The translations under genes and the position numbers were made by a program. The notes beneath the pieces were generated by a model. It saw only the letters and a list, made by a program, of their open reading frames with translations, made no database searches and was not told the origin of the DNA. This document shows positions 1 to 10,700 of a DNA stretch of 64,000 bases, in pieces. How positions within the stretch are numbered: the first letter of the stretch is position 1; the number at the start of each line of letters is the position of its first letter. Origin of the DNA: Falsirhodobacter flavus (lineage in GTDB: Bacteria > Pseudomonadota > Alphaproteobacteria > Rhodobacterales > Rhodobacteraceae). Where the stretch lies: the NCBI GenBank assembly GCA_029846755.1, contig JARWBI010000010.1:51845-115844 (forward strand). The letters are read 5' to 3'.

Positions 1-750
1 TTCCTGACGGGCGGCGGCATCGACGTGCGGCCCCACCCGCATATCGGTCTGGCGACGGTGACGTATCTGTACAAGGGCGAGTTCCACCACCGCGACAGCA
101 CCGGGGCCGACCAGATGGTCTATCCCGGCGAGGTGAACTGGATGATCGCAGGCGAGGGCGTGACCCATTCCGAACGCACGTCGGAAGAAATGCGCGCCAA
201 GCCCGGATCGCTGTTCGGCATCCAGACTTGGGTGGCGCTGCCCGAACATGCCGAAGATACCGGCGCGTCGTTCGAACATCACGGGCAAGAGGCGTTGCCC
301 TTCATTGACGAAGGCGGCAAGCAGGTGCGGCTGATCCTCGGCTCGGCTTGGGGCGAGACGGCTCCGGTCAAGACCTTCACCGAGACGTTCTATGCCGATG
401 CCGTTCTGGCGGCGGGCGCGCAGCTGCCCTTGCCCGACAATCACGAGGATCGCGGCGTCTATATCACCGAAGGGTCGGTTACCGTTGCGGGGCAGGTGTT
501 CGAGGCGGGGCGCATGATGGTCTTCCGCCCCGGCGATCACATCAGCCTGACCGCTGGCCCGCTGGGTGCGCGGCTGATGGTGCTGGGGGGCGAGACGCTG
601 AACGGGCCGCGCTATATCTCGTGGAACTTCGTCGCATCCAGCGAGGAACGCATCGAGGCGGCGAAGGAAGCGTGGCGGCAGGGCGATTTCACTCATGGGC
701 GTTTCCGCCTGCCGCCCGGCGATCAGGGGGAGTTCATCCCCCTGCCTTAA
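1..750 (+). CDS. pirin family protein (5' end cut by window)
   Basis: The reading frame is open from base 1 and already inside the N-terminal cupin (FLTGGGIDVRPHPHIGLA), so the true start lies upstream of the window. Pirins are bicupin, iron-binding nuclear/cytosolic proteins; some bacterial members are quercetinases or redox-responsive regulators. Seen here: the metal-ligand motif RPHPHIGLATVTYL, the following HHRDS, and GVTHSER, which match the His-His-His-Glu iron site of the family, then a second C-terminal cupin (RGVYITEGSVTVAGQ). The stop codon overlaps the lpxC stop by four bases, so the genes converge with no room for a terminator. The substrate cannot be read from sequence. Confidence 0.93.
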   Translation, partial: FLTGGGIDVRPHPHIGLATVTYLYKGEFHHRDSTGADQMVYPGEVNWMIAGEGVTHSERTSEEMRAKPGSLFGIQTWVALPEHAEDTGASFEHHGQEALPFIDEGGKQVRLILGSAWGETAPVKTFTETFYADAVLAAGAQLPLPDNHEDRGVYITEGSVTVAGQVFEAGRMMVFRPGDHISLTAGPLGARLMVLGGETLNGPRYISWNFVASSEERIEAAKEAWRQGDFTHGRFRLPPGDQGEFIPLP

Positions 751-1616
751 GCCGCGATGGGCGCGGCTTCTTCGACCAGACGGTAAGCGCCCGGCGTGAC
801 GAACAGTTTGCGAAGCAGCTCGTTCGTCAGGCTGTGGCCCGCCTTGTGCCCGTGGTAATGGGCGATCAGCGGATAACCTGCCAGCGCCAGATCGCCCACC
901 GCGTCCAGCATCTTGTGGCGCACCGGCTCGTCATCATGGCGCAGACCGCCGGGCGACAGGACGGCGTCGCCCTCGACCACGACCGCATTGGTCATCGTGC
1001 CGCCAAGGGCCAGACCGCGCGAGCGCATCATTTCGACATCCGACATGCGGCAGAAGGTGCGGCTGTCGGAAAGCTCGTCGATGAAGCTGCGGCTGTCCAC
1101 GCGGGAAAAGCGGCTTTGCTTGCCGATGGCGGCATCGGGGAAGTCGATCTCGAACGTCATGGTGAAGTCGTGCGAGGGCGAAAGGCTGGCCCAGGCATCG
1201 CCGCGTTCCACGCGGACCTGACGGGTGACCTCCAGATGTTGCAGGCGGCCCGGAAGCACGCGCATCCCGGCAGCGCCGATCGCTTCGACGAAGGGCAGGG
1301 CAGATCCATCCATGATCGGGATTTCCGGGCCGTCCACGTCCACGATCACGTCGGTTACGGCCAGCGCGGCGAAGGCCGCCATCAGGTGTTCGATGGTCGA
1401 GATCGACACGCCCGAGGGATCGACCAGACGGGTGCAGAGCGGGGTCTGTTCGACATTGTGCCAAAGGGCCGCGATTTCGCGTGCGGGAACCATGTCCGAA
1501 CGACGGAACAGGATGCCCTTGCCCGGAATGGCGGGGCGGACGTGGATACGCACGGGGCGGCCCGAATGCAGGCCGATCCCGTCGATGGTCACTGTCCTTT
1601 GAACTGTCCGGCGCAT
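747..1616 (-). CDS. lpxC: UDP-3-O-acyl-N-acetylglucosamine deacetylase
   Basis: LpxC is the zinc deacetylase that commits UDP-acyl-GlcNAc to lipid A synthesis in the cytoplasm. The 289-aa product has the family layout: GIGLHSG near the N terminus, STIEHLMAA (Glu76, His77), RHKMLDAVGDL (zinc ligands His234 and Asp238) and HKAGHSLTNEL (catalytic His261), each within four residues of E. coli numbering. I chose the internal ATG at 1616 because it has AGGAG six bases upstream; an ATG eight codons earlier has no such site. The gene is not beside ftsZ, where lpxC often lies in proteobacteria, so it may be a second copy; only the rest of the genome can tell. Confidence 0.92.
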   Translation of the reverse strand: MRRTVQRTVTIDGIGLHSGRPVRIHVRPAIPGKGILFRRSDMVPAREIAALWHNVEQTPLCTRLVDPSGVSISTIEHLMAAFAALAVTDVIVDVDGPEIPIMDGSALPFVEAIGAAGMRVLPGRLQHLEVTRQVRVERGDAWASLSPSHDFTMTFEIDFPDAAIGKQSRFSRVDSRSFIDELSDSRTFCRMSDVEMMRSRGLALGGTMTNAVVVEGDAVLSPGGLRHDDEPVRHKMLDAVGDLALAGYPLIAHYHGHKAGHSLTNELLRKLFVTPGAYRLVEEAAPIAA

Positions 1617-1661
1617 GTCATGCTCCTCTTCTTCTGTCATGGAAGATTTAGGAACATTCGT

Positions 1662-1668
1662 ATTTTAA
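1662..1668 (-). promoter_or_regulatory. possible -10 element of lpxC
   Basis: On the minus strand TTAAAAT lies in an AT-rich spot about 45 bases before the lpxC start, in the short gap between lpxC and the hlyD-like gene. No convincing -35 box was found, so this is only a weak candidate. Confidence 0.25.
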
Positions 1669-1707
1669 TGGAATGGGGTGAGGCGTCACATAAAGTGTCG
1701 GACTGTT

Positions 1708-3018
1708 TCAGCTTTCCCGCATGGCGTGCCGAAGCTGTTCGGTGATCGGTTCCATGATATATTCCGCGATGTTGCGGCGCCGCGTTTCCACCAGCGCCTC
1801 GACCGGCATGCCGGGGCGCAGCACGGACGCGTCGATCATGGCCAACCCTTCGGGTTCGATTTCGATTCGCGCGGTATAGAAACTCTGCCCGGTCATCTGG
1901 TCGGTCGAGAGGTCCGCGGTCACGTCCAGCACCCGGCCCGGAAGCTCGGGAATCAGCCGGGTGTTCAGCGCCGTCATCCGCAGCCGGGTCGTCTGGCCGG
2001 GATGGACCTGTTCGATATCGACCGGGGCGATCCGCGCCTCGACCAGCAGCCGCTCGCCCATGGGGATGACGCGGACCAGCCGCTCGCCCGGCCCGATGAC
2101 GCCGCCGACGGTGTGAACGGCCATCTCGTGCAGCATGCCGTCGAAGGGGGCGCGGATCTCCAGCCGGGACAGGCGATCCTTGGCGCCGATATGTTCCTGA
2201 CGCAGCTTGGCGATCTCGCGCCGGGTCTTGTCCAGTTCGGTCAGGACGGCTTCGTCGAACTGCTCGTCCACCTCGGCCATGGCCAGCGCGGCGGCGGTGA
2301 CGCCCCGCGCGGTTTCGGCGATTTCCGCCGCGACCGAGGATTGGCTGCCCATCAGCGACGCATGTTCCCGCCGCAGCGCGCTGAGCGCGGATTCCACGAT
2401 CAGCCCCCGTTCGTGCAGCGTCTGGGCGGTGGAAAGATCGCGCGAGATCAGGGTCAGGTTTTCGGCCACCGCGCCCTTCTGCGCCTCCAGCGCGGCGATC
2501 TGTTCGGCATATTGGCCCATCTGTTCGCGATACTGGCCCTTGCGGCTTTCGCGAGAATCGCGGCGGCTGACGAACAGGGCGTTCTGCCCCTCCAGCAGCA
2601 GGCTGGTGCGGGGGGATGTGTCGCCGCTCACCTCGGGCGGCCAGACGATGCTGTCCAGCCGGGCCTGTTCGGACATCAGCCGCGCCTCTTGGGCCAGAAG
2701 CGTCTGGAGTTCGGCTTCGATGATGTTGAGGCTGGCCGCCGCCATCGTTCCATCCAGCCGGAACAGCGGCTGGCCCGCATGGACGCGCTGGCCTTCCTCG
2801 ACCAGAATCTCAGAAACGGTGCCGCCTTCGGCATGCTGCACGTCCTTGGCGCGGCCCGCGACGATGACCTTGCCGATGCCGATGACGGCGCCGCTGATCT
2901 GCGCCTGCGTCGCCACCGCGCCAAGCCCGCCCACGACGACCAGCGCGATCAGAAGCGCGGCCTGGATCTGCCGCCTTGTGCCGCGGCGCAGGTCCGATTC
3001 GATTTCGTCAAACCGCAT
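1708..3018 (-). CDS. HlyD-family type I secretion periplasmic adaptor
   Basis: Membrane fusion protein that links the inner-membrane ABC exporter to a TolC-like outer-membrane channel. The 436-aa product has a short cytoplasmic N terminus, one membrane helix at about residues 20-40 (ALLIALVVVGGLGAV), a biotinyl-lipoyl half (GTVSEILVEEGQRVHAGQPL), a long coiled-coil hairpin rich in Glu, Gln and Arg, the second lipoyl half (RLEIRAPFDGMLHEM) and a beta-barrel region with LRPGMPVEALV, as in PrtE/AprE/HlyD. The start at 3018 follows a perfect AAGGAGGTG; longer upstream readings are only frame shadow of the exporter gene. It overlaps the exporter stop by 11 bases, so the two are translationally coupled. 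Confidence 0.95.
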   Translation of the reverse strand: MRFDEIESDLRRGTRRQIQAALLIALVVVGGLGAVATQAQISGAVIGIGKVIVAGRAKDVQHAEGGTVSEILVEEGQRVHAGQPLFRLDGTMAAASLNIIEAELQTLLAQEARLMSEQARLDSIVWPPEVSGDTSPRTSLLLEGQNALFVSRRDSRESRKGQYREQMGQYAEQIAALEAQKGAVAENLTLISRDLSTAQTLHERGLIVESALSALRREHASLMGSQSSVAAEIAETARGVTAAALAMAEVDEQFDEAVLTELDKTRREIAKLRQEHIGAKDRLSRLEIRAPFDGMLHEMAVHTVGGVIGPGERLVRVIPMGERLLVEARIAPVDIEQVHPGQTTRLRMTALNTRLIPELPGRVLDVTADLSTDQMTGQSFYTARIEIEPEGLAMIDASVLRPGMPVEALVETRRRNIAEYIMEPITEQLRHAMRES

Positions 3019-4726
3019 GGGGCACCTCCTTGGGACGCAGGGGCTGGACGAGAGGCTGGACGGCGGCGGCGGCCACCTCGTCCCGGTCGCCAAAGGCAAC
3101 TTGCTGGCCGCCCTGCACGCGCAGCAGCTTGTTGACGGTGGCAAGCACGTTGGTCCGATGCGCCACGACGACGACGATCGACCCGGCCTGACGCATGCGG
3201 ATGATTGCTTCGGCCAGCGCCTTCTCTCCCTCGGCATCGAGGTTGGAGTTCGGCTCGTCCAGCGCGATCAGGAAGGGGCGGGCGAACAGGGCGCGGGCAA
3301 GGCCGATGCGCTGGCGCTGACCCGCCGACAGCCGCGCGCCGCCCTCGCCGATGCGGGTGCCGTAGCCGCCGGGCAGGGCGCCGACCATCTCGTGGATGCC
3401 GGCCAGCGTCGCGGCTTCGACCACGGCGTTCATGTCGGGATCGGTGTCGAAGCGGGCAATGTTTTCCGCGACGGTCCCGTCGAAAAGTTCCACGTCCTGC
3501 GGCAGGTAGCCGACGATGCGGCCCCGGTCATCCTCGGTCCATTGGTCCAGCGTGCCGCCGTCGAAACGCACTGCGCCGCGCAGGGCAGGCCAGACGCCGA
3601 CCATCGCCCGCAGAAGGCTGGTCTTGCCCGACCCGGACGGCCCGACGATGCCCAGCGCATCCCCGGCCTTCAGCGCAAAGTCGATGCCTTGCAGCAGCGG
3701 GCGCTGTTCGCCCGGCGCGGCGGCGACCAGCGCTTCCACCCGCAGGGCGGCGCGGGGCAGGGGCATCCCCGGCATCCCGTCATCCTTTTCCGTCTGGGCC
3801 AGCACCTTGTCCAGCCGCTCGGCCCCCTGCCTTGCGGCGACCAGCACCGGCCATTGGCCGACGGCCTGCTCGATCGGCGACAGCGCCCGCGACATCAGGA
3901 TGGACGACGCGATCATCATCCCGGGCGAGATCTGCTGGCGCAGCGCCAGATAAGCGCCAAGCCCCAGCATTGCCGATTGCAGCACCATGCGCAGCGTCTT
4001 GATGGTGGTGGAAAACAGCGCGCTGCGATCTGATGATCGCCCCTGCGCCAAGGTGAACCCGCCCAAAAGGTCCGCCGCGCGGCTGCCGATGCGCCCGCCC
4101 ATGCCCATGGCCGCGATCACCTCGGCATTGCGGCGCGCGCCTTGGGTGATGCGCGCCTGCGCCCCGCTGGCCGAGGCAAGGTCGCGCGCGGGCTGGCGCG
4201 ATGAAAACTCGTTCACCACCACAAGAACGAAGATCACCGCGCCGCCCGCCAGCGACAGCGCGCCAAGCAGGGGGTGGAACAGGAAAAGCAGGGCGAAATA
4301 AAGGGGCGTGAAGGGCACATCCAGGATCGAAGCCGGGGCGGGCGAGCCGAGGAAGCGGCGCACCGCATCCATGTCCCGTTCGGGCGCCGCATTGGCGGCG
4401 CGCTGGCCCATCGCCAGCGGCAGGCGCAGGTTGGCGCGCAGCACCGGCCCCGACAGCCGCGCATGAACGCCAAGGCTGGCGCGGGTCAGCGCCCGCGTCC
4501 GCAGCAGGTCCAGCAGCCCATTCGTCGCATAAAGCACCAGCATCAGCGCCGTGATGACCAGAAGCGTCGGCACCGACCCCGACGCCATCACCCGGTCATA
4601 GACCTGAAGCATATAGAGAGGCCCCGTCAGCGCCAGGATGTTCAGCACGGCGGTCAGCGCGAACAGGCCCCAAAGGGCGTTGCGGAAGATGCCTGTGGCG
4701 TCTGCGACGCGTTTTACCGGGGTCAT
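3008..4726 (-). CDS. type I secretion system permease/ATPase (PrtD-like)
   Basis: Inner-membrane ABC exporter of the PrtD/AprD type, about 572 aa, lacking an N-terminal C39-like domain. The N-terminal half carries the six-helix transmembrane domain (for example ALWGLFALTAVLNILALTG, LLVITALMLVLYATNG); the C-terminal nucleotide-binding domain has Walker A GPSGSGKTS, signature LSAGQRQRIGLARALF, Walker B LIALDEPNSNLD and the H-loop VVAHR. It sits directly downstream of the giant secreted protein gene and upstream of the adaptor gene, so it most likely exports that protein through a TolC-like pore encoded elsewhere. Confidence 0.95.
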   Translation of the reverse strand: MTPVKRVADATGIFRNALWGLFALTAVLNILALTGPLYMLQVYDRVMASGSVPTLLVITALMLVLYATNGLLDLLRTRALTRASLGVHARLSGPVLRANLRLPLAMGQRAANAAPERDMDAVRRFLGSPAPASILDVPFTPLYFALLFLFHPLLGALSLAGGAVIFVLVVVNEFSSRQPARDLASASGAQARITQGARRNAEVIAAMGMGGRIGSRAADLLGGFTLAQGRSSDRSALFSTTIKTLRMVLQSAMLGLGAYLALRQQISPGMMIASSILMSRALSPIEQAVGQWPVLVAARQGAERLDKVLAQTEKDDGMPGMPLPRAALRVEALVAAAPGEQRPLLQGIDFALKAGDALGIVGPSGSGKTSLLRAMVGVWPALRGAVRFDGGTLDQWTEDDRGRIVGYLPQDVELFDGTVAENIARFDTDPDMNAVVEAATLAGIHEMVGALPGGYGTRIGEGGARLSAGQRQRIGLARALFARPFLIALDEPNSNLDAEGEKALAEAIIRMRQAGSIVVVVAHRTNVLATVNKLLRVQGGQQVAFGDRDEVAAAAVQPLVQPLRPKEVPHAV

Positions 4727-4749
4727 GGCGGGCCTTCAGGGCGAAAGGA

Positions 4750-4773
4750 TGCCCGGCCGATGGCGGCCGGGCA
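4750..4773 (-). terminator. hairpin between secreted protein and exporter genes
   Basis: A perfect 10-bp stem with a four-base loop (GCCCGGCCG-CCAT-CGGCCGGGC core) fills most of the short gap after the giant gene. It is followed by only ATCCTTTC, not a strong U-tract, so it probably acts as a partial terminator or mRNA stabiliser, giving more message for the secreted protein than for its exporter. Confidence 0.55.
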
Positions 4774-4778
4774 CGGGA

Positions 4779-7700
4779 TCACAGGTGCAGATCGTATCCG
4801 GGCAGGTCCGGATGCGGGTCGGGCGCGATGTCGGGCGTGTCCACGGGATCGGGCAACGCCCCGAGGTCCATCGCGGCGAACAGATCGTCAAAGATCGGCG
4901 CGCTCACATCCTCCATCGCCATCATCGCCATTGCCGCAGGGGCGGCGGGCGCGGTCAGGGTGAAGGACCGCAGATCCATGACGTAACCGTTCGAGGCGAG
5001 CGGCCCGTTCAGCGTCAGCCGGATGGTCTGCTCGCCCGCCGACAGCGGAATGCTGATCGGCGCGCTGGCGGCAAAGGGCGTGCCGGTGGTGAAAGCGTTC
5101 CCGCTGGGATTGCCGTCCGCCAGCGCGACGGTGCCAAGCGCGGTGCCGTTTTCCAGCGAAACCGCCACCGTCGCGCCGGCCACCGGGGTGCGGGCGTTCA
5201 CCGACAGGGCGTAGTTCCCGGCAGTCGGCACGTTCACGGTGTATTCCAGCCATTCGCCGGGTTTGACATAGCTGATGTCGGTGCCGGCCACCTCGACCGC
5301 GCGGCCGGGGCGGAAGGTGGTGTTGCCGCCGTCCAGACCCGGCGTGCTGTCCTGATGCGCGATGCCGTTGCCGCCCTCGTCGAAATTGACCGCCTGAACG
5401 GTCAGCGTGCCGTTGGCGAAGGACGGCGCGGTGCCGCCATAGGCGACCTGCGTGTCGAAGAAATCGACCAGCCCGTCTCCGTCCTTGTCCAGTTGCAGCG
5501 CATCGTTGATCCGGTCGCCATTCGCATCCTCGGCGGCGGTCAGGACGTGGGGCTTCACGTTCTTCACGATGAACATGTGGTCGTTGTAGTCGTAGTTGCC
5601 CGCGCCCGGATAATCCTGAAGCGCGATATAGGTGCCGGGGATCACCTTGCCGTCCGCGCCCTTCGCCTCGAAGAAGCGGATCAGGTGGCCTTGGGTCGGG
5701 GACACGAGGTTGCCGAAGTTCGGGTCCAGATCGTTGGCCTTGGGATCGGTCCAGCTGGCATAGGTGGGCCGCCCGTCCACGGTGATGTGCAGACCGAAGG
5801 GCGCGGTGCCGGGAACCGTGCCCCGCGCCACCGATCCGCTGTCGCCTGCGCCCGCCTTCAGCCCGTCCGGCAACACCGTCTGGCCCTGCTGGTCGTCATT
5901 GGCGAACAGGTTGGTCGTGTTGGCCGAGCCCAGCGAATGGTAGCCCAGCCGCGCCACGTTGCCTTGGGTCAGGAAGGCGCCGATCTGGATGACCTCGACT
6001 GCCTTGGTCGCATCCAGCTTGGCCAGATAGGGCATCAGCACCTCGTCGCCGATGGTCTCCACCTTGCCGCCATTGGCAAGATCGCCCTGGGCGATGTCGG
6101 TGGCATAGCCGAAGGCCTCGACGATCTGGGCGGCAGTGGGTTCGGAATCCCGCTCCGAGAATTCCTGCGCCAGACCCGACAGCTGGATCACGCGCGGCGG
6201 GCCGAACGCGCCCGAGCGGATGGTCAGGCTGCCCTCGTGCAGATCGGCCCCGGCGCCGGTCCCGGCATGGGTGCCGGTGAAGCGCACGGTGATCTGCGCG
6301 CTGGCCCCGGCGGCAAGGCTGGTCGGCGGCGTGCCGACGATCTGGAACGCGCCCGTCACGTCCAGCCCGGCGATGGCAAGCGCGCCGATGCCGTCATTGG
6401 TGATGGTGAACGTCGCCTCGTTGCGGAACTGCTGGTTGCTGACGGGTTGGTCGATGCTGGTGAAGACCAGCCGCGCATCCGCCGCCGCATCGTCCAGACC
6501 GGACACGGCGATCGAATTGCCGAAGCCGACCGGGGTCACGCCTTCGATCACGAACAGGTTGTCGTTATAGTCGTAGTTGATGCCGGTGTAATCCATCGCG
6601 CCAAGGAAGACGTTGGGGATCACGTTGCCCGCCGCATCCAGCGCCTGGAACAGCTTGACCGTGTGGCCCTGCTGCGCGCCCGGCACCTCGACCCCGCCGC
6701 GCGGGTTCAGGCGTGGGTCCGAAGACAGCCCGTCCACGCGGATGCCGAACAGTTCCGTCCCCTGCCAGCCATCCGGGATGTCGGCGCGGGTGAAGGTCTT
6801 GGTGGCGAAGTTCGCATCGGTCGATCCGTTCGGAAGCAGCCGCTGGTTGTCGGTGCCCTGATGGGTGGAAAACACCGTATGGCTGTTCTTGTTGCCGGGG
6901 TTGTGGATGCCCAGCTGCGCGCCGCCCGGCCCGTGCAGGGCCGCGATCTGCGTGATCTTGGCCGAGGAGTAGCCGTCCGCGATCTTCCAATAGGGCGACA
7001 GGACCTCGGTCTCGTCCGTCTGGGCGAAGACGTCCTTGGTGGACATGGTCGAATTCTCGCCGCCGCCGCGCAGGGACAGCCCCTCGATGCGGTTGCCGAA
7101 GCCGAAGATCTGCCAGACCTCGTTCAGGTTCGGCTCCATCCCGCTTTCCCATTTCGACTGCCAGAAGCCGGACAGGTTCACCTCGGCGAAGGGTTCGGCG
7201 CCGTTGGTGACCAGCTTCAGCTTGCCGTTGAACACGGTGGACGTGGCGTCGATGTTGCTGGTGGGCGGCGTGTATTTCGTGCGGTCGAACAGCACCTCCA
7301 CGTCCAGCGATGCGCCGGGGGCGAGGGTCAGCCCCTGAAGCGCGCCGGGATTGGCCAGTTTGAACGGGCCGCCCAGCGTGGCCGACAGGATCGCCAAAGG
7401 CTCGGTTCCGGAGTTGGAGATGCGGACCGTGCCTTCGTCCTTCATGTCGCGGTTGGCCTGACCGGGCATCACCGCGTTTTCCAACCACGAGAAATGCAGC
7501 CGGTCGTCGAAGAAGGCAGGATCGAGGCTCTGGATCGCCAGTTTGCCGCCATCACCCGCCTGCTGCGCGATGTCGAGGTAGTCCAGCGCATTCGCACCGG
7601 GGGCGGAGGAGATAAGGCGGAGTTGGTATTCCGTTCCCGCCTTAAGCTCGGTGAAGACCGAGGTTTCGCCTGCGGTGGGGAAGCCCGTCGATCCGACCTG

Positions 7701-10700
7701 CACCCCGTTCAGATACCAGCCCAGCGTGCCGCCGTTCGGCGCGCCGGCATTGGCCGCCGTGTCCAACTTGTAGAGCCCGTCCTCGGCCACGGTGAAGAAG
7801 AAGTCGGACATGGTCGGCCCGACGACATCGGCGCTGCCATCGGTCGTCTCCAGCTCGATACGGCCCGACCCGTCGATGGCGGCGGGATCGCCTGCCGCGT
7901 TGATCGGCTCTTGCGAGACGCGCAGGTAGTCGACATTCGGCGCGACGCCGCCCGGTGCGGTGATGGTGATCGTGCTGGTCCCGGCAGGCAGCGTCACCAC
8001 GGCAGGCTGCGGCCCCCACACGCTTTCGTTCGCGTTGGAGTTGCCCGCGAAAGCCAGCGTTCCGACCGACGCGCCATTGACCGCCAGCCCCATCGGGCGC
8101 GGGGCCTTGGACGTGGACAGCGCATAGATCACGTCGATGCTGTAATCCCCCGCCTCGGCCACCGAGACGGTCCATGTCAGCGTTTCGGTGTCGGGGCCGA
8201 GGAAGTCGATGAAGCCCGTGCCCGACTGGTTGCGCCCGCTGCCGGTGGCAGGTGCGCCGGTGCTGACGGCGTTTTCGGCCTCGTATTTGGTGAAGGTCAC
8301 GCCATTCACCGTTTCCGTGCCGTCATTGGGGGCCTGCGGCTCCTCCGGCTCCTCGGTGGGGGCGTTCGGAACCAGAACTTCCAACTGGTCGATGTTCGGC
8401 CCGGTATTGGCAGTGGACCGGAGCGTGACCTTGTTGACCCCGGCGATCAGGTTTGCCGGAACCTCGATCACCGCCCATGTGCCGAAGCTGCCGGTGGATG
8501 CGAAGGCCTGCGTTCCGATGACGGTGCCGTTCACCTCGACCGACAGCGGCCGGTTGCCGGACCCGTTGGAATAGCGGAAGCGCAGCAGCGCCGATCCCGC
8601 ATCCTCGGCATCGAAGGTGAAGGTCAGGAAGTCGTTGTTGGTCGATCCGAAATCGGCATAGCCGCCGGGAATGCCATCGTTGCCGTTGGTGTTCCCGTCG
8701 GTGCCATAGGCGCCGTTCCAAAGCCCGTTGGTCATGCCGGGTTGGGTCGTGGGTTCGGGGTTCGACGCATCGCGGATCACGATCTGCCCGCCCGTGGTCG
8801 GGATCGTGACCGAAGTGCCGTCGCCAGGGGTGCGATCCTCGGCCTGGATGGTTACCAGCGTCTGGAATTCCGGCGGCGCGCCCAGATTGAAGCTCAGGCT
8901 TTTCGACGCCGTGTTCTGCGCGTCGTCGATCACCGTCAGCACGGCGGTCGTGGCGCCCGCCGGCAGCGCGGCAAGGTTGGCGGTGAAGCGTTTCTGCGCG
9001 TCCACCGTCACCGTGATTTCCGGCTGGCCGTTGAAGGCGACGCGCAGCGCGGTGATGTCGGCATCCAGACCGTTAACCTGGAACACGGCGGCTGCCGGAT
9101 CGGTCAGGTCCACCGCGACCAGCGCAAGATCGCCGCCCTCGTCCGCCGTGGTGTCGGTGATGACGTTGCCCGGAACGGGGGTCAGCAGCACGATCTGGCT
9201 GGCCCCGGTCGCGCGGTTCAGCGTCATCAGGTAAAGCTGGCCGGTGATCGGGTTCTCGATGATGTCCAGCGGATCGATATAGTTGTTGATGACCTCGCCG
9301 TTCGGGCGGCGCAGCACGTCGTCGCCGATGATCTTGCCGGATTCGTCCAGCTGGATCATCCGCAGATTATCCCCGCGCGAGAATTGCGCGAAGATGAGCG
9401 CGCCCTTCAGCGCCGGACCAAAGGCGTTGCCGCGATACTCGATCGCCCCGTTGGGTGAACGGCTGTCGCCGAGGTTGTAGGTCCCGCCCAGATCGTAATC
9501 CGGGTCGGGCAGCACACCGGGGACATAGCCGTCATAGGAAACGCTGCCCTCGGTGACGGGAGCGACCTCGTTCGGGTCCAGCCCGCCGGTCGGGTTGCCG
9601 CCGTTCAGGATGTATTCGCCGCGCAGCGTGTTCGGATGGCCGTAATATTTGCCCTCCTTCACGTTGAACAGGTAATCGGGTTGCAGGGGCGCGCCCGTCA
9701 CCTCGGTATCCAGCCCCGGCTGGTTCGGATCGGTGGGCGTGTTGCCCAGCGCGCCGCTGCCATTGGTCGGCAGATACAGGTTGCCGTTGGAATGCCACAC
9801 CAGATCATAGGCGTTGCGGATGCCGGTCGCGAAGATCCTGGCCACCGCGTCGCTGGCATAGGGGTTGTAGAAGCCCGGATAGGTGCCGTCGTCGTTGAAC
9901 CCGTCCTCGTTGGCGCGGAAGGTCGGGTCTTCGGGATCGCTGGGTTCGGTCTGCACGCTGAACCCGCCATCGGGGGCGTCGCGCGTGTGGTCGATTTCCA
10001 GCACGGTGGCGTTCAGCAGGCGTTCGGGACGGCCGCCCCATGCGGTGTCGATCCCGCCCGTGGCCGTGTTCGACCCTTGCGAGAGATACAGCAAGTAGTT
10101 CGGCTCTCCCGCCTTGCCCGCATCGGGGTTGGCGCGGAATTCGAGGCTGTTGGTGACGTGATCGCCCCCCGAACGCGGCAGACCCGTCAGATAGGTCTCG
10201 ATGGTGGCGGTGGAGAAGGACTGTGCCTCGCCCAGCGTGATCTTGGACACCCGGCCCGAGAATTCGGGCGTATCGAATGCCTTCGCCTCGCGCGGGATGG
10301 GGGCGTTGTCGGTGATCCAGATGGTGCTGGGGTCTTCGGGGTCGAAAGTGAAGCCGACGATGCCGCGGCGTTCGCCCTCGGGGGCGGCGAAGTAATCCAG
10401 CACCAGCGATTCCTTGCTGGACTTGTCGATGCTGCCATCGGCATTCACGATCCAGCGGTGGATTTCCCCCGTAATGGTCGCGACATAGAGCTTGCCGTCC
10501 GGGCCGAATTCGACCGAGGTATAGCCGCCCGCGCCGTCGGCGAAACCGTTCAGCTGCGTGCTGGTGTTGAAGGCGACTTCCTTCGGCTCCAGCGCGGGCA
10601 TCTCTCCCGTCACGAAGCTGGTGGTCAGGTCCTGCATCTGGCGCAGCGGCGCGTTCTCATCCGCAAGGTTGCCAAGGTCCAGCACGTTCTCGATCTTGAG

